Shown piece by piece: positions 18,335 through 28,400 of a stretch of 64,000 nucleotides of DNA (the first letter of the stretch is position 1; the number at the start of each line of letters is the position of its first letter). The translations under genes were made by a program, and so were the position numbers. This stretch comes from Agarivorans aestuarii (GTDB lineage: Bacteria > Pseudomonadota > Gammaproteobacteria > Enterobacterales > Celerinatantimonadaceae): the NCBI RefSeq assembly GCF_019670125.1, contig NZ_AP023033.1, positions 3,869,501 to 3,933,500 on the forward strand. Reading direction: 5' to 3'. Under the pieces are notes generated by a model that was not told where the DNA came from, ran no database searches, and saw nothing but the letters and a program-made list of their open reading frames with translations.

Positions 18335-19081
18335 ATGAATGTGATAGAAAACAACACCCTCGCAGTGATAGTTCCGCAAATTCAGCTACAACTTGGCTAC
18401 CAAATTGTTGAATCTGGTCATTCATACTTCTCCATCCAAAGCTTGGTCTCAATTGAAGATTTTCATCACCTTGCAGATTTAATGGAAGGAAATATAGAAG
18501 GCCCGCTAAGCAGTCGATTTAGCCAAGAATATATGGCTCTGGCCGTATTAGGTGCGATTCACTATTGGCTGCAAAAAAAGCAATTGAAACCAGATGACCT
18601 AAATACCGCCAAGCGCTTATCCACTAAGCTAGGCGACTATCTAAACTCGTTAAGCCAAAAACGAAAAGAGAGTGAAAGTCTCGCGCCACCAGCGCCAGAT
18701 CAGGCCAATATAGGCGAACATTACTGCCTGTTTGAATTTGCCGATGACTGGCAAATAAAAGTAGGTAAGTGCAGCTCAAACCAAGCCTTCGGTATTTACT
18801 TTGTTTGCCCGCTAGTCTGCGATGTGGAGCCGCCGTTAGCATATATGCTGCAACAGATTAATGCTCACACTCAAGCTCTCTCCATTGCCCAGCTTAACGA
18901 AGCTGAAGTTAAGCCATGCTTGCAACAAGCACTTAGCAATTGGCTAGCACAATTTAGCCTGCATCACCCTCAGGCAGTGCAATCTTATACGGAATGGGAA
19001 TTTGAAGAGCTGAGTCTCACCGAGCAAGCATTATGCGAAGTATATTGCCAAGCCCAGACCTTGTTAGACAGCCTAGCCTAG
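18335..19081 (+). CDS. Protein of unknown function
   Basis: 248 residues, acidic, without signal peptide or membrane segment, so cytoplasmic. A GGAAAG stretch precedes the ATG. Residues 1-105 are helical (HHLADLMEGNIEGPLSSRF) and a Ser/Pro-rich hinge (about 108-125) separates a second part with several Trp and Cys. Codon use looks like the neighbours. No family recognised. Neither neighbour hints at a function. Confidence 0.8.
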   Translation: MNVIENNTLAVIVPQIQLQLGYQIVESGHSYFSIQSLVSIEDFHHLADLMEGNIEGPLSSRFSQEYMALAVLGAIHYWLQKKQLKPDDLNTAKRLSTKLGDYLNSLSQKRKESESLAPPAPDQANIGEHYCLFEFADDWQIKVGKCSSNQAFGIYFVCPLVCDVEPPLAYMLQQINAHTQALSIAQLNEAEVKPCLQQALSNWLAQFSLHHPQAVQSYTEWEFEELSLTEQALCEVYCQAQTLLDSLA

Positions 19082-19263
19082 CTCACTGACTATTTGTTTG
19101 ATTTATGAAACAAAGCCTATTTTGACCACTTGCTTAATATAATCCCCGCCTTTGTCTTAAAAAAGTCATAAATCTTACCTAAGCTGCTTGCAGTTCACTG
19201 CCTAAGTCGGTAACTATGGTTTAACAAACCAGTGTTTGGTTTTAACAGATTTTGAGGAATGCT

Positions 19264-19692
19264 ATGCAAATTCGTCCTATTCATGAAGAAGACGCGGTTG
19301 ACGTGGCCATGCTAGCAAAGCAGCTAGGCTACAACCCAACAGCACAAACAGTGCTACCAAATATTCACGCTATATTAGAAAACCCAGCACATCAGGCTTT
19401 TGTTTACCTTAACGAGCAAGAGCAAATTGTTGGCTGGGTACATGTATTTGTTGCCCTGCGTTTAGGCTCATTACCCTTTGCCGAAATTAGCGGTATGGTG
19501 GTGGATCAAGACTCACAAAATCAAGGTATTGGCCGCGCGCTTGTTAAACAATGCCGCCATTGGGCCACTAGCCGCGGCGTAGGCGAAATAAGAGTTCGCT
19601 GCGATAGTACTCGCGAACAAGCCAATCAATTCTACCAGCACATCAAATTTAAACAGCGTAAAACACAACGGGTATTTGTGCGCGATCTGTAG
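19264..19692 (+). CDS. GNAT family N-acetyltransferase
   Basis: 142 residues from the ATG at 19264, with GAGGA 8 nt upstream (a TTG at 19252 would overlap that site). A single GNAT domain with the acetyl-CoA binding motif A QNQGIGRALV and the preceding strand FAEISGMVVD. The substrate amine cannot be predicted. It lies 63 nt before mtnN on the same strand and could be part of that operon. Confidence 0.9.
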   Translation: MQIRPIHEEDAVDVAMLAKQLGYNPTAQTVLPNIHAILENPAHQAFVYLNEQEQIVGWVHVFVALRLGSLPFAEISGMVVDQDSQNQGIGRALVKQCRHWATSRGVGEIRVRCDSTREQANQFYQHIKFKQRKTQRVFVRDL

Positions 19693-19755
19693 CTGTTCCT
19701 TCACTTTGCTTGTGGTAATATTCCGCTGATTTTTCCTTTTGATAAAGAGACGGTT

Positions 19756-20454
19756 ATGACTACAGCAATTATTGGCGCTATGGAACAGGAAGTGGTTGCA
19801 CTTCGCGAGTTGATCGATAACTGTGATACCTATAGTTTTGCTGGTTGTGAATTTTATAGTGGTGAAATTAACCAGCACCCAGTAGTAGTAACCCGCTCTG
19901 GCATCGGCAAAGTAGCTGCCGCCATTGCCACTACCGTGTTACTGCAACGCTACCAGCCAACTCAAGTGATCAATACTGGCTCTGCCGGAGGTTTTGACCC
20001 CGCTTTAAAAGTAGGCGATGTGGTTATCTCTAACGAATTACGCTATCACGATGTAGACCTTACAGCCTTTAGTTACGAAATGGGCCAACTGCCTGCTAAC
20101 CCAGCCGCCTATAAAGCTGACGCGAAACTTATCGAGATTGCCGAACAGGCTGCTAAGCAGCTTTCAGGTCATCAAATTGTGCGTGGTCAAATCTGTACCG
20201 GCGATATTTTTATGGCTGATCCTGAACGTGTTGCTAAAGCCCGTGCCGACTTCCCGAATATGACTGCGGTAGAAATGGAAGGCGCCGCTATTGCTCAAGT
20301 TTGTCATCTCGCCAAAGTTCCATTTGTAGTGGTTAGAGCGCTGTCGGACATTGCTGGTAAAGAGTCACCATCGTCATTTGATGAATTCTTAGAAACAGCA
20401 GCTAAGCACTCTACTGCCTTGGTACTAGCCATGTTAGAGAAGCTAACTGACTAA
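19756..20454 (+). CDS. mtnN: 5'-methylthioadenosine / S-adenosylhomocysteine nucleosidase
   Basis: 232 residues, the same length as E. coli Pfs/MtnN. It cleaves MTA and SAH to adenine plus the thioribose products, feeding methionine salvage and, with LuxS, AI-2 synthesis. MTTAIIGAMEQEV, NTGSAGG, the EMEGAA ribose-binding motif and the catalytic Asp in ALSDIAG are visible. Its stop overlaps the next start by one base. The order mtnN-cbiB-btuF is common in gammaproteobacteria. Confidence 0.97.
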   Translation: MTTAIIGAMEQEVVALRELIDNCDTYSFAGCEFYSGEINQHPVVVTRSGIGKVAAAIATTVLLQRYQPTQVINTGSAGGFDPALKVGDVVISNELRYHDVDLTAFSYEMGQLPANPAAYKADAKLIEIAEQAAKQLSGHQIVRGQICTGDIFMADPERVAKARADFPNMTAVEMEGAAIAQVCHLAKVPFVVVRALSDIAGKESPSSFDEFLETAAKHSTALVLAMLEKLTD

Positions 20455-21401
20455 TGGACGAAAGCTCCTGGCTGTGGCTTAGCCTCAGCCTGCCCTTTTT
20501 GGGTATTGCCTTAGAACGTTTAATACCAGGCCGCGGATTTGGTCAGGTAATGCTGCTAGTTCGTTGGTTTGCCGAACAACTATCAATAAAAGTAAATCGC
20601 AGCGGCAACGGCCCCCAGCAACAACGCTTGGCCGGTGGAATGGCTTTACTGGCTATTTTGTTGCCTCTTAGCCTAGGTCTGGCGCTGTTTAATCATCTCA
20701 ATCCAATCAGCGTTTTAGTCGATAGTTTACTGTTACTTTGCCTACTACAATGGCAAGCGCCAATGCACAGTTATCATCGCATCACCCGCTTACTCAACAA
20801 GCAGCAACACAAACCGGCTCGTACTATATTACGCCCTTGGGTATTACGAGATTGCGATAGTTTAACAGCAGTTGGCGTGGCTAAAGCTTCCGCAGAAATG
20901 TTATTGCTTAGGTTGGCGGCCAATTGGTTTGGCGTAATATTTTGGTTTATGTTGGGCGGCATTGTTCCTGCCTTAATCTACCGCATCATTACTGAGTTAC
21001 ACTTTGCTTGGAATCCAAAGCTGATGCAGTATCGCCAGTTTGGCCACATTGCTAGCCGCTTGTATCAACTATTTAGTTACCTTCCCTTTCAGCTGCTGGC
21101 TCTTATCATATGTTGTTATGGCAAACTCTCTCGCAACAAAGCGGCCCTTAGCGAAGGCTTTCGTTGGCCTTATGTTGGCAGCGGAAAGTTAATTAGTGTT
21201 AGCGCCAGTAGCTTACAAAGTGAGCTAGGTGGACCTCGCCATTACCAACAGCAAAAAGTTGAACAAGCCCGCTTTGGCCCAAGCCAGCAATACCCAGAAG
21301 CGGCTGAGTTAGACAGACTTGCCTTAAAACTCAATATGAGTGCGCTTCTGTATCTACTTATTCTTAGTCCAATCTACCTTGCGCGTGTTATCTATCTTTA
21401 A
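20454..21401 (+). CDS. CbiB/CobD-like cobalamin biosynthesis membrane protein
   Basis: 315 residues with several hydrophobic segments, starting on the last base of the mtnN stop. CbiB attaches aminopropanol to adenosylcobyric acid to make adenosylcobinamide. The family pattern RPWVLRDCDSLTAVGVAKAS and ANWFGVIFWFMLGGIVPALIYRI is seen. No other corrin-ring genes are nearby; in many marine relatives this gene and btuF sit alone with mtnN, which suggests cobinamide salvage. Enzymatic activity is inferred. Confidence 0.85.
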   Translation: MDESSWLWLSLSLPFLGIALERLIPGRGFGQVMLLVRWFAEQLSIKVNRSGNGPQQQRLAGGMALLAILLPLSLGLALFNHLNPISVLVDSLLLLCLLQWQAPMHSYHRITRLLNKQQHKPARTILRPWVLRDCDSLTAVGVAKASAEMLLLRLAANWFGVIFWFMLGGIVPALIYRIITELHFAWNPKLMQYRQFGHIASRLYQLFSYLPFQLLALIICCYGKLSRNKAALSEGFRWPYVGSGKLISVSASSLQSELGGPRHYQQQKVEQARFGPSQQYPEAAELDRLALKLNMSALLYLLILSPIYLARVIYL

Positions 21402-22287
21402 GGCTAAAAGAGCCAATACCGTTAAGCTCATCATCGTGTTGCTTGCGACCTTTTTCAGCACTGCGCTTTACGCTAAACCGCAACGCATCATCTCCTTAGC
21501 CCCGCATTTAACCGAGCAAGTTTATGCCCTAGGTGCCGGTGATAGACTGATTGCCACAGTAGATTATGCCGATTATCCAGAAGCCGCTAAAGCGCTGCCA
21601 CGCATTGGTAATTATCAATACATTAGCCTCGAGAGCATCATTTCTTTAAAGCCCGACTTAGTTTTGGTCTGGCAACAAGGAAATCAGCAAAGTTTGGCGC
21701 AAAAACTACGCGCCTTAAACATTCAGGTATTTGTATCCAAACCCAAACGGCTAGACAACCTACCTAAACAACTGGCAGAGCTGGGTGGTATTTTAGGTGA
21801 GCAAGAAACCGGACAACGCTTAAGCCAGTTTGTCGAACAACAGCTTTCTGAAATGGCTGGGCAATATCAGTCTAAAGACAAAGTGAGTGTGTTTTACCAA
21901 ATGTGGCATACACCGCTGCGCAGCATTTCGGCAAAAAGTTGGATTGATGATGGCATTCGTCTATGTGGCGGGGAAAACATTATGGCCGAGTCAGTAGCAC
22001 CCTACCCTTTGCTCTCGGAAGAGTGGGTACTGCAAGCCGATCCGCAGGCTATCATCATTGCCCAGTGGCAGTTTGAGCACTCTTGGCAACAATGGCCGCA
22101 ACTTCAAGCTGTGCAACAGCAACACATTTACCACCTCGACCCCGATAAGGCTCATCGCCTTACACTTCGCACCCTCGAGAGCCTAAAGCAACTTTGCAGC
22201 ATGCTCGAAAAAAGCCGAAAAAAAACCCACCCAGATAAACTGAGTGGGACGAGAGCATATACGAGTGAAGAAAAATCTTCGTATTAA
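21385..22287 (+). CDS. btuF: Vitamin B12 ABC transporter periplasmic binding protein BtuF
   Basis: About 301 residues from a GTG at 21385, which puts a basic n-region before the signal peptide LIIVLLATFFSTALYA; ATG 21340 would overlap cbiB by 62 nt. A type III periplasmic binding fold: QRIISLAPHLTEQVYALGAGD at the start, IGNYQYISLESIISLKPDLV next, FYQMWHTPL in the middle. It binds cobalamin for BtuCD, not found here. The last 20 or so residues (from about KKTHPD) look like an extension and coincide with a strong minus-strand terminator. Confidence 0.88.
   Translation: MLSIFKAKRANTVKLIIVLLATFFSTALYAKPQRIISLAPHLTEQVYALGAGDRLIATVDYADYPEAAKALPRIGNYQYISLESIISLKPDLVLVWQQGNQQSLAQKLRALNIQVFVSKPKRLDNLPKQLAELGGILGEQETGQRLSQFVEQQLSEMAGQYQSKDKVSVFYQMWHTPLRSISAKSWIDDGIRLCGGENIMAESVAPYPLLSEEWVLQADPQAIIIAQWQFEHSWQQWPQLQAVQQQHIYHLDPDKAHRLTLRTLESLKQLCSMLEKSRKKTHPDKLSGTRAYTSEEKSSY
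22218..22248 (-). terminator. Strong intrinsic terminator on the minus strand, inside the btuF 3' end
   Basis: Read on the minus strand, CCCACTCAG - TTTAT - CTGGGTGGG folds with one mismatch and is followed by eight T (22225-22218). There is no minus-strand protein gene upstream for it to serve, which points to a short non-coding transcript. Confidence 0.6.
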
Positions 22288-22320
22288 CTAATGAAAGTGT
22301 TGTGCCAGTTTTAAGCGAAC
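22218..22320 (-). ncRNA. Candidate small RNA in the btuF-mepM gap (extent uncertain)
   Basis: Upstream of the terminator on the minus strand is a second stem-loop, ATACGA...TCGTAT (22283 to 22258), with an inner GAAGA/TCTTC helix. Two consecutive hairpins, the second with a U8 tail, is a typical sRNA 3' end. No convincing promoter was found and no known sRNA family was recognised; the 5' end is a guess. The rest of the gap to 22607 shows nothing clear. Confidence 0.3.
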
Positions 22321-22607
22321 TAAAGGCTTTCTAAAATCTTCAACAGACAAAACCACCCCTAAAGAGGTATTTGGAGTTTTATGTGGTGATCCTGTGTGCC
22401 GCTTTCGCTCAAACCAACAAATATGCTTAAAGGTTTAAAAGAGAAATTCTGTTGCAAAAACTGCGCTGCTTAAGCACCTGCACTAGAATAAAACAGCTTG
22501 CGCCAATTTGGTCAGCAAGTGCTCGCAAAGCTGCTTAGCTCACGGCTTACCGCCTCGAATCTGGCATTCTTACTGGCATCTGGCTACAATCGCGATAATC
22601 TCTGTGT

Positions 22608-24287
22608 TTGTATGTTGGAAGTAGATTGCTAAGCTTATTACCTAAACGTCATCGTCGGCTGTTGTTTGTTGCCATTATTTTAGTAATAGCGGCACTACTG
22701 ATACCAAGTGAAAAAAAGGCAGTTAGCGCAAGCCAACGTCAAAACATCGATCTTTCAGCAAAAACCACTAACACACAGCAAGCAACGCCAATCGCAGCGC
22801 CTAACACTAGCGAGCCCAGCTCAGAAAAACTACAACTCACAGAAACACAGCGGGTTGCAACTCCCCAAGTTCAAGAGAACAAAGCGAAACCAGTCGCACC
22901 AGCGGAAGAGCTTGCTGATACACCTGTAGCGGTCACCTCCGCAATACAACAAGAAGCAAAACCAGAGCAAAGCAGTGAAATAGCCAGCACTAATATTGCA
23001 GCAGCAAATGAAATCGCTGAAGCCAGCAATCAGCCAAGTGCGCTAACCCAAGCAGGTAGTGCAGCAGACAACAGCGTTAAAGTGAGCGATGCTGCAGAGT
23101 TAATTGCTCAGCTACAGCAAGGTAAAGAACTTAACCTTGGTGTTCGTTATCCCCTGCAACTGGAGATAGAACCGCAACAAGCCCTCGAAGAACCCGAGCA
23201 CTTCTACACCCTTAAACGCCAAACCGTTAAATCGGGTGACAGCATGGCGCTTATCTTCTCGCGGGTGGGTTTAAGTGCTCGCACCTTGCACGACATCGAC
23301 CAACTCGGCGGGGAAGCCAGAAAGCTGCGCACGGTTCATCCCGGCGACACCCTCGACTTTTACTTAGACGATCAAGATCGTTTGATGGAATTGCACTACC
23401 CGCAGTCCAAGTTTCAAACCCTGATTATTGAGCGTGATAAGCAAGACAGCTTTGCGGTTAAGGTGGATACTCAAGAACTTGAAGTAAGAACCAACTTTGC
23501 CCAAGGCACCATTAACTCAAGCTTTTGGAATGCAGGCATTGGCGCCCAACTTAGCCAAGGCCAAATTATGGCACTCGCCGCAATCTTTGGCTGGGACATC
23601 GATTTCGCCTTAGATATTCGCAAAAACGACAGTTTTATGGTGCTATATGAAGAGCATTTTGTTGATGGCCAATTCGCTGGCAATGGCGACATTATCGCTG
23701 CTGAGTTTATTAACCAAGGTGATGTTTTTCGCGCAGTTCGCCACGCAGACGGAAACTATTACACACCTGAAGGTAGACCAATGCGCAAAGCATTTTTACG
23801 CGCACCGGTTAACTTCAAATACATCAGTTCTAGCTTCAATCCTCGTCGACTACACCCAGTAACCGGCAGAGTACGCGCACATAACGGCATTGATTATGCC
23901 GCTAAAGTTGGCACCCCAGTGCAAGCTGCCGGCGATGGTAGAGTGACTAAATCAGGTTACAGTAAGTACAACGGCAACTATGTATTTATTCAACACAGCA
24001 GCGCCTACGTCACCAAATACTTACATTTACACAAGCGCTACGTAAAAACTGGCCAGCGCGTAAAACAGGGCAAAAGAATCGGCTCTGTAGGCGCGACCGG
24101 CCGAGTAACCGGCCCTCATTTACATTACGAATTTTTGGTACATGGGGTACATAAAAACCCACGTACGGTAAAACTGCCAACTTCAACACCCTTGAAAGGC
24201 AAGCAAAAAGAGATTTTTATGCCGATTGCCAAGGCCAGAATAAAGCAGCTAGACAATACCAAACGCGTATTGTTAGCGATGAACTAG
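22608..24287 (+). CDS. mepM: OapA/M23 peptidoglycan DD-endopeptidase (MepM-like)
   Basis: 559 residues from TTG 22608 (TTG 22626, with GGAAG just upstream, is an alternative). N-terminal anchor (about 20-33), a long Ala/Gln/Glu-rich linker (35-190), an OapA/LysM-like part (about 195-270) and a C-terminal M23 zinc peptidase. The zinc ligands lie in HNGIDYA and GPHLHYEF, with SSSFNPRRLHPVTGRVRAHNG before them as in E. coli MepM. It cleaves D-Ala-mDAP crosslinks to allow wall growth. It lies 8 nt before anmK, linking wall cleavage with recycling. Confidence 0.9.
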   Translation: MYVGSRLLSLLPKRHRRLLFVAIILVIAALLIPSEKKAVSASQRQNIDLSAKTTNTQQATPIAAPNTSEPSSEKLQLTETQRVATPQVQENKAKPVAPAEELADTPVAVTSAIQQEAKPEQSSEIASTNIAAANEIAEASNQPSALTQAGSAADNSVKVSDAAELIAQLQQGKELNLGVRYPLQLEIEPQQALEEPEHFYTLKRQTVKSGDSMALIFSRVGLSARTLHDIDQLGGEARKLRTVHPGDTLDFYLDDQDRLMELHYPQSKFQTLIIERDKQDSFAVKVDTQELEVRTNFAQGTINSSFWNAGIGAQLSQGQIMALAAIFGWDIDFALDIRKNDSFMVLYEEHFVDGQFAGNGDIIAAEFINQGDVFRAVRHADGNYYTPEGRPMRKAFLRAPVNFKYISSSFNPRRLHPVTGRVRAHNGIDYAAKVGTPVQAAGDGRVTKSGYSKYNGNYVFIQHSSAYVTKYLHLHKRYVKTGQRVKQGKRIGSVGATGRVTGPHLHYEFLVHGVHKNPRTVKLPTSTPLKGKQKEIFMPIAKARIKQLDNTKRVLLAMN

Positions 24288-24295
24288 GTGGTTAA

Positions 24296-25402
24296 ATGAC
24301 TGACATATATGTCGGCTTAATGTCTGGCACAAGCATGGATGGCGTAGATGCCGTAGTGGTGGATTTTAGCCAAGCAAAGCCTAAACTGCTGGCTCACCAT
24401 CAACAAGCCATTCCAGCAAAGTTGCTGGGGCAGCTACACGGTTTATGTAGCCCGGCAAACAATGAAATAGCCACCATGGCCGAAGCCAGCGTTGCCGTTG
24501 CAGAGTTGTTTGCATCAAGCGCTAATCAAGCTATTCAACAAGCAGGGCTGAGCAGCCAAGATATATCTGCCATTGGCAGCCATGGGCAAACCATACGCCA
24601 CTTCCCCGAACTCAATTTCAGCCTACAAATTGGCAGCCCCAGCCATATCGCGGTGCAAAGCAATGTTGATGTGATTGCCGACTTTCGCAATAAGGATATG
24701 GCGCTAGGCGGCCAAGGCGCTCCTTTGGTACCCGCCTTTCATCAAGCTATGTTTAGCAGCCCAGATGAAGCACGTTTTATTGTAAACATTGGTGGTATTG
24801 CTAATCTCACTCGCCTACTGCCCGAGCAAACGTTACTCGGCTACGACACTGGCCCAGGTAATACTTTGTTAGATCAACACTTTAAACGCCACCATCCGCA
24901 TGGATTAGATTATGACGATAATGGTCAATGGGGCAGAAGTGGCAGCTGCAAGCAAGCGCTTTTGAAGCAGATGCTGGCCGATGACTATTTTGCTTTAGCG
25001 GCTCCCAAAAGTACTGGTCGAGAGTACTTTCATTTAGCTTGGTTAGACCGTTTTCTTGAGCAGCCTGAATTCGCTCAATTAGCGCCTGTAGATGTACAGT
25101 GCACCTTGCACCACCTAAGCTGTCAAAGCATTGCTCAAGAGTTATTAGATGCAGAAAAGGGCACTATCTATTTATGTGGTGGCGGTGACAACAACGGCTT
25201 TTTATTGGAATTGCTAGCCAAGGCACTGCCAAAGCTCACCCTTAGCCGTACCTCCAAGTTAGGCATTCCTGAACAAGCCTTAGAAGCCATGGCTTTTGCC
25301 TGGTTAGCGCGCTGCTTTAAGCTCAAGCAAGCTGGCAATGCGAGCTCGGTAACCGGGGCAAGTCGCACAGCCATTCTTGGCGCACTATATCCCGCCCAAT
25401 AA
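24296..25402 (+). CDS. anmK: Anhydro-N-acetylmuramic acid kinase
   Basis: 368 residues, like E. coli AnmK. It phosphorylates and opens 1,6-anhydroMurNAc from wall turnover to MurNAc-6-phosphate. The phosphate-binding GLMSGTSMDGVDAV is at the N-terminus, with NIGGIANLT and GYDTGPGN in the middle. It follows mepM by 8 nt. A short GAAGG/CCTTC hairpin with a run of nine C lies after the stop (25406-25429), possibly shared with the converging efflux operon. Confidence 0.97.
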   Translation: MTDIYVGLMSGTSMDGVDAVVVDFSQAKPKLLAHHQQAIPAKLLGQLHGLCSPANNEIATMAEASVAVAELFASSANQAIQQAGLSSQDISAIGSHGQTIRHFPELNFSLQIGSPSHIAVQSNVDVIADFRNKDMALGGQGAPLVPAFHQAMFSSPDEARFIVNIGGIANLTRLLPEQTLLGYDTGPGNTLLDQHFKRHHPHGLDYDDNGQWGRSGSCKQALLKQMLADDYFALAAPKSTGREYFHLAWLDRFLEQPEFAQLAPVDVQCTLHHLSCQSIAQELLDAEKGTIYLCGGGDNNGFLLELLAKALPKLTLSRTSKLGIPEQALEAMAFAWLARCFKLKQAGNASSVTGASRTAILGALYPAQ

Positions 25403-25460
25403 AAAGAAGGGCTCCCCCCCCCTCCTTCATTTATTAATGCAAGCTTAAGCTCAGAGACGT

Positions 25461-28400
25461 TTACGCTCCCAACAGCTCCTGCTCTTTCGCCTCTTCTATC
25501 GCTGCTTGTTTATCTTTGCGGCTAAATTTAGCGCCAAGCATTAGCAAACACGGTGTAAGAATAAGGGTTAACAGTGTTGCGAAACTTAAGCCGCCAGCAA
25601 CCGCTGTAGCCAACTGAGACCACCATTGTGACGATGGCGCGCCTACTTCGAAGCTACGTTCAAACACATCAATATTAAGCTCTAACACCATTGGCATTAA
25701 ACCTAGAATGGTAGTGATGGTGGTAAGCATCACCGGGCGTAAACGCTGTGCACCAGTGCGCATAATAGCTTCTTTGGCGGCAATGCCTTGGCGGCGCAGC
25801 ACATTGTAAGTATCAATCAATACAATGTTATTGTTCACCACGATCCCCGCTAAGGTAATCACGCCTAAACCACTCATAATAATACCGAAGGCTTGCCCGG
25901 CTATTAGCAAGCCCAGCAGCACGCCAATAGTAGAGAACAACACTGCCGAGAGGATTAACAAGGCTTGGTAGAAACTATTAAACTGAGTGATAAGAATTAA
26001 GCCCATCACAAACAAGGCCACTAAGAAGGCTCTTCCTAAAAACGCCATACTCTCTTGTTGGTCTTCATTTTGGCCACGCAGTTTAATATCAACCAAGGGG
26101 TCAAGCTCAAGCTGTTTAAGTTGCTCTTGAATCTTAGGTAACTCGATACTTAGGTTTTGCCCAGCAGCAACGTCGGCACTCACCGTTAGCACTTGGCGGC
26201 CATCCACTTTATTAATCACATCTTGTTTTGGCTTAGCCTCTAAAGTTACGAAGTTAGTGATAGGTACCAAGCCGTAGGCAGTTTTAACCCGCAATTCACT
26301 GAGTCGGCTAATGCTGCGATTCTCTTCTGGGAAACGCACCCGAATCTCAAGTTCATCATCCACATCATCGGGGCGGTAGTCGCCGATGTTCAAACCATTG
26401 GTGACAAACTGAACAGTGTTGCCCAGCAAGGTTACATCGGCGCCAAAGCGCGCAGCTTTGGCACGGTCAACCTTAAGCTGCCATTCAATGCCCGGCTTAG
26501 TGGTAGAGTCTTCAGCATTCACAAAGTGAGGATTATCATCAACCAACTGGCGGATTTTCTTGGCCATGGGTTCTAAGCGCTCGGGAAAGCGAGAGCTCAA
26601 CTCAAGCTGCAAATCTTTACCCGCCGGCGGGCCGGCTTTGTCTTTGCGAAACTCGATTTCTAAGCCTGCTATTGGCGCTAACCGAGAACGCATGTCTTCG
26701 ATAATTTCGTTGGCAGGGCGGCGTTTATTCCAATCTTTAAGGTTGACCCGAATATCACCCAGTTGATCGCCACCCACCTTGGTGTACAGCGTATCGTAGT
26801 CTTCTAGCTCGACGATACGGCGCTCTACTTCTAACATTATTTGCAGTTTTTCATCGGTGGAGTAGTCACCATGTGAGCGAACGATGATGTTGTAACCTAC
26901 TGGCTCAACTTCAGGGAAAAACTCCACACCTTTACCGGCATTGCCGTAAGCCATAATCACCGCAACAGCGATTACTATGCCCAAAGCCAATACCCGTAAG
27001 GGCGCATTAACTGCCTTGTGTAATACCCGCAGATAAAAGCCAGTGAAACCTTGTAAGCCTTGCCACTCGCCTTTATCTGCTTTAATTAAGGCTTGCTGTT
27101 GCTTGGCGCTTAACTTGCGCGGGCGACCAAAAATGTTCCCCAAAGAAGGCACAAAGATTAATGCCATCACCAAGGAAGCACTTAAGGTCGCAATCAAGGT
27201 TAACGGTAAATAACCCATAAATTGCCCCACCATGCCTGGCCAAGCCAATAAGGGAGCAAACGCCGCTAAGGTGGTGGCAGTTGAAGCAATAATTGGCCAT
27301 GACATACGCTGTGAGGCTAAAGAGTAAGCCTGATGCCTAGGCACGCCTTCACTCATTTGCCTATCGGCAAATTCCGTGACCACAATGGCCCCATCCACCA
27401 GCATTCCCACCGCCATAATCAGTGAGAATAAAACCACCATGTTGATGGTAAGCCCACCTAGCGACAGCATTAAAATACCGGCTAAGAAGGAACCCGGAAT
27501 GGCAATGCCCACTAGCAGTGATGAGCGCACGCCCATTACCGCAATAATCACCACCACTACCAGCAATACAGCTGACAGAATGTTGTTTTGTAGCTCTGAG
27601 AGCATGGTGCGAATGTCTTTAGATTTATCACCGGCGTAATCAATAATCACCGAATCTGGCCAAAACGCTTGTTCTTGAGCAATTAACGCTTTTACCTGTT
27701 CAATGGTTTCAATCAGGTTTTCGCCGGGTCGTTTGCTCACTTCTAAAGAGATGGTTGGCTTACCATTTACCCGCGCGTAAGTACTGGCATCTTTAAAGGT
27801 ACGTCTGGCTGAAGCCACATCACCAAAGGTAACAATGCGGTCGCCATCTACCTTAATTGGCAGCTCAATAACATCTTTAACGTTCTCAAATACCGCTGGT
27901 ACTTTTACTGCAAAACGGCCATTGCCGGTATCTAATGTACCCGCTGTTACCAAACGGTTATTGCGGCTTACCAAGTTGTAGATATCGGCTTGGTCTAAAC
28001 CGTAAGACTCCATCAAAAGCGGGTTTACGGTAATCTCCAAAAAGTCTTCACGGTCTCCACCAATGTTAACTTCTAATACCTGCTTCATGGTTTCCATTTG
28101 GTCTTGCAGGTCTCGAGCAATCGTTAGTAAAGCACGTTGTGGCAAGTCACCCGACAGCAACACCGTAATAGCAGGCTGTTCTGTGGCTAAGGTTACTTGA
28201 TGCACCTCTGGCTCATCGCCACCCGCAGGCAGCTTAGGTTTGGCTTGATCCACCTTAGCCCGCACATCCGACAGGGCTTGGTCGATATCAACCCCAACAA
28301 TAAACTCCAGCACCACCGAACCATGACCTTCACTGGCGGTGGCGGTCATTTCTTTAATGCCTTCTAAACCTTGTAATTCCTGCTCCATAGGGCGCAGTAA

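Noticed and set aside
22290..22312. TGGCAC on the minus strand, considered as a sigma-54 promoter for the candidate small RNA
   Set aside because: The -12 part reads TTTCAT and lacks the essential GC, so it does not fit sigma-54.
25406..25429. Run of nine C between anmK and the efflux operon, considered as a phase-variable tract
   Set aside because: It lies between the stops of two converging genes, where slippage would not change a reading frame; probably part of a terminator stem.
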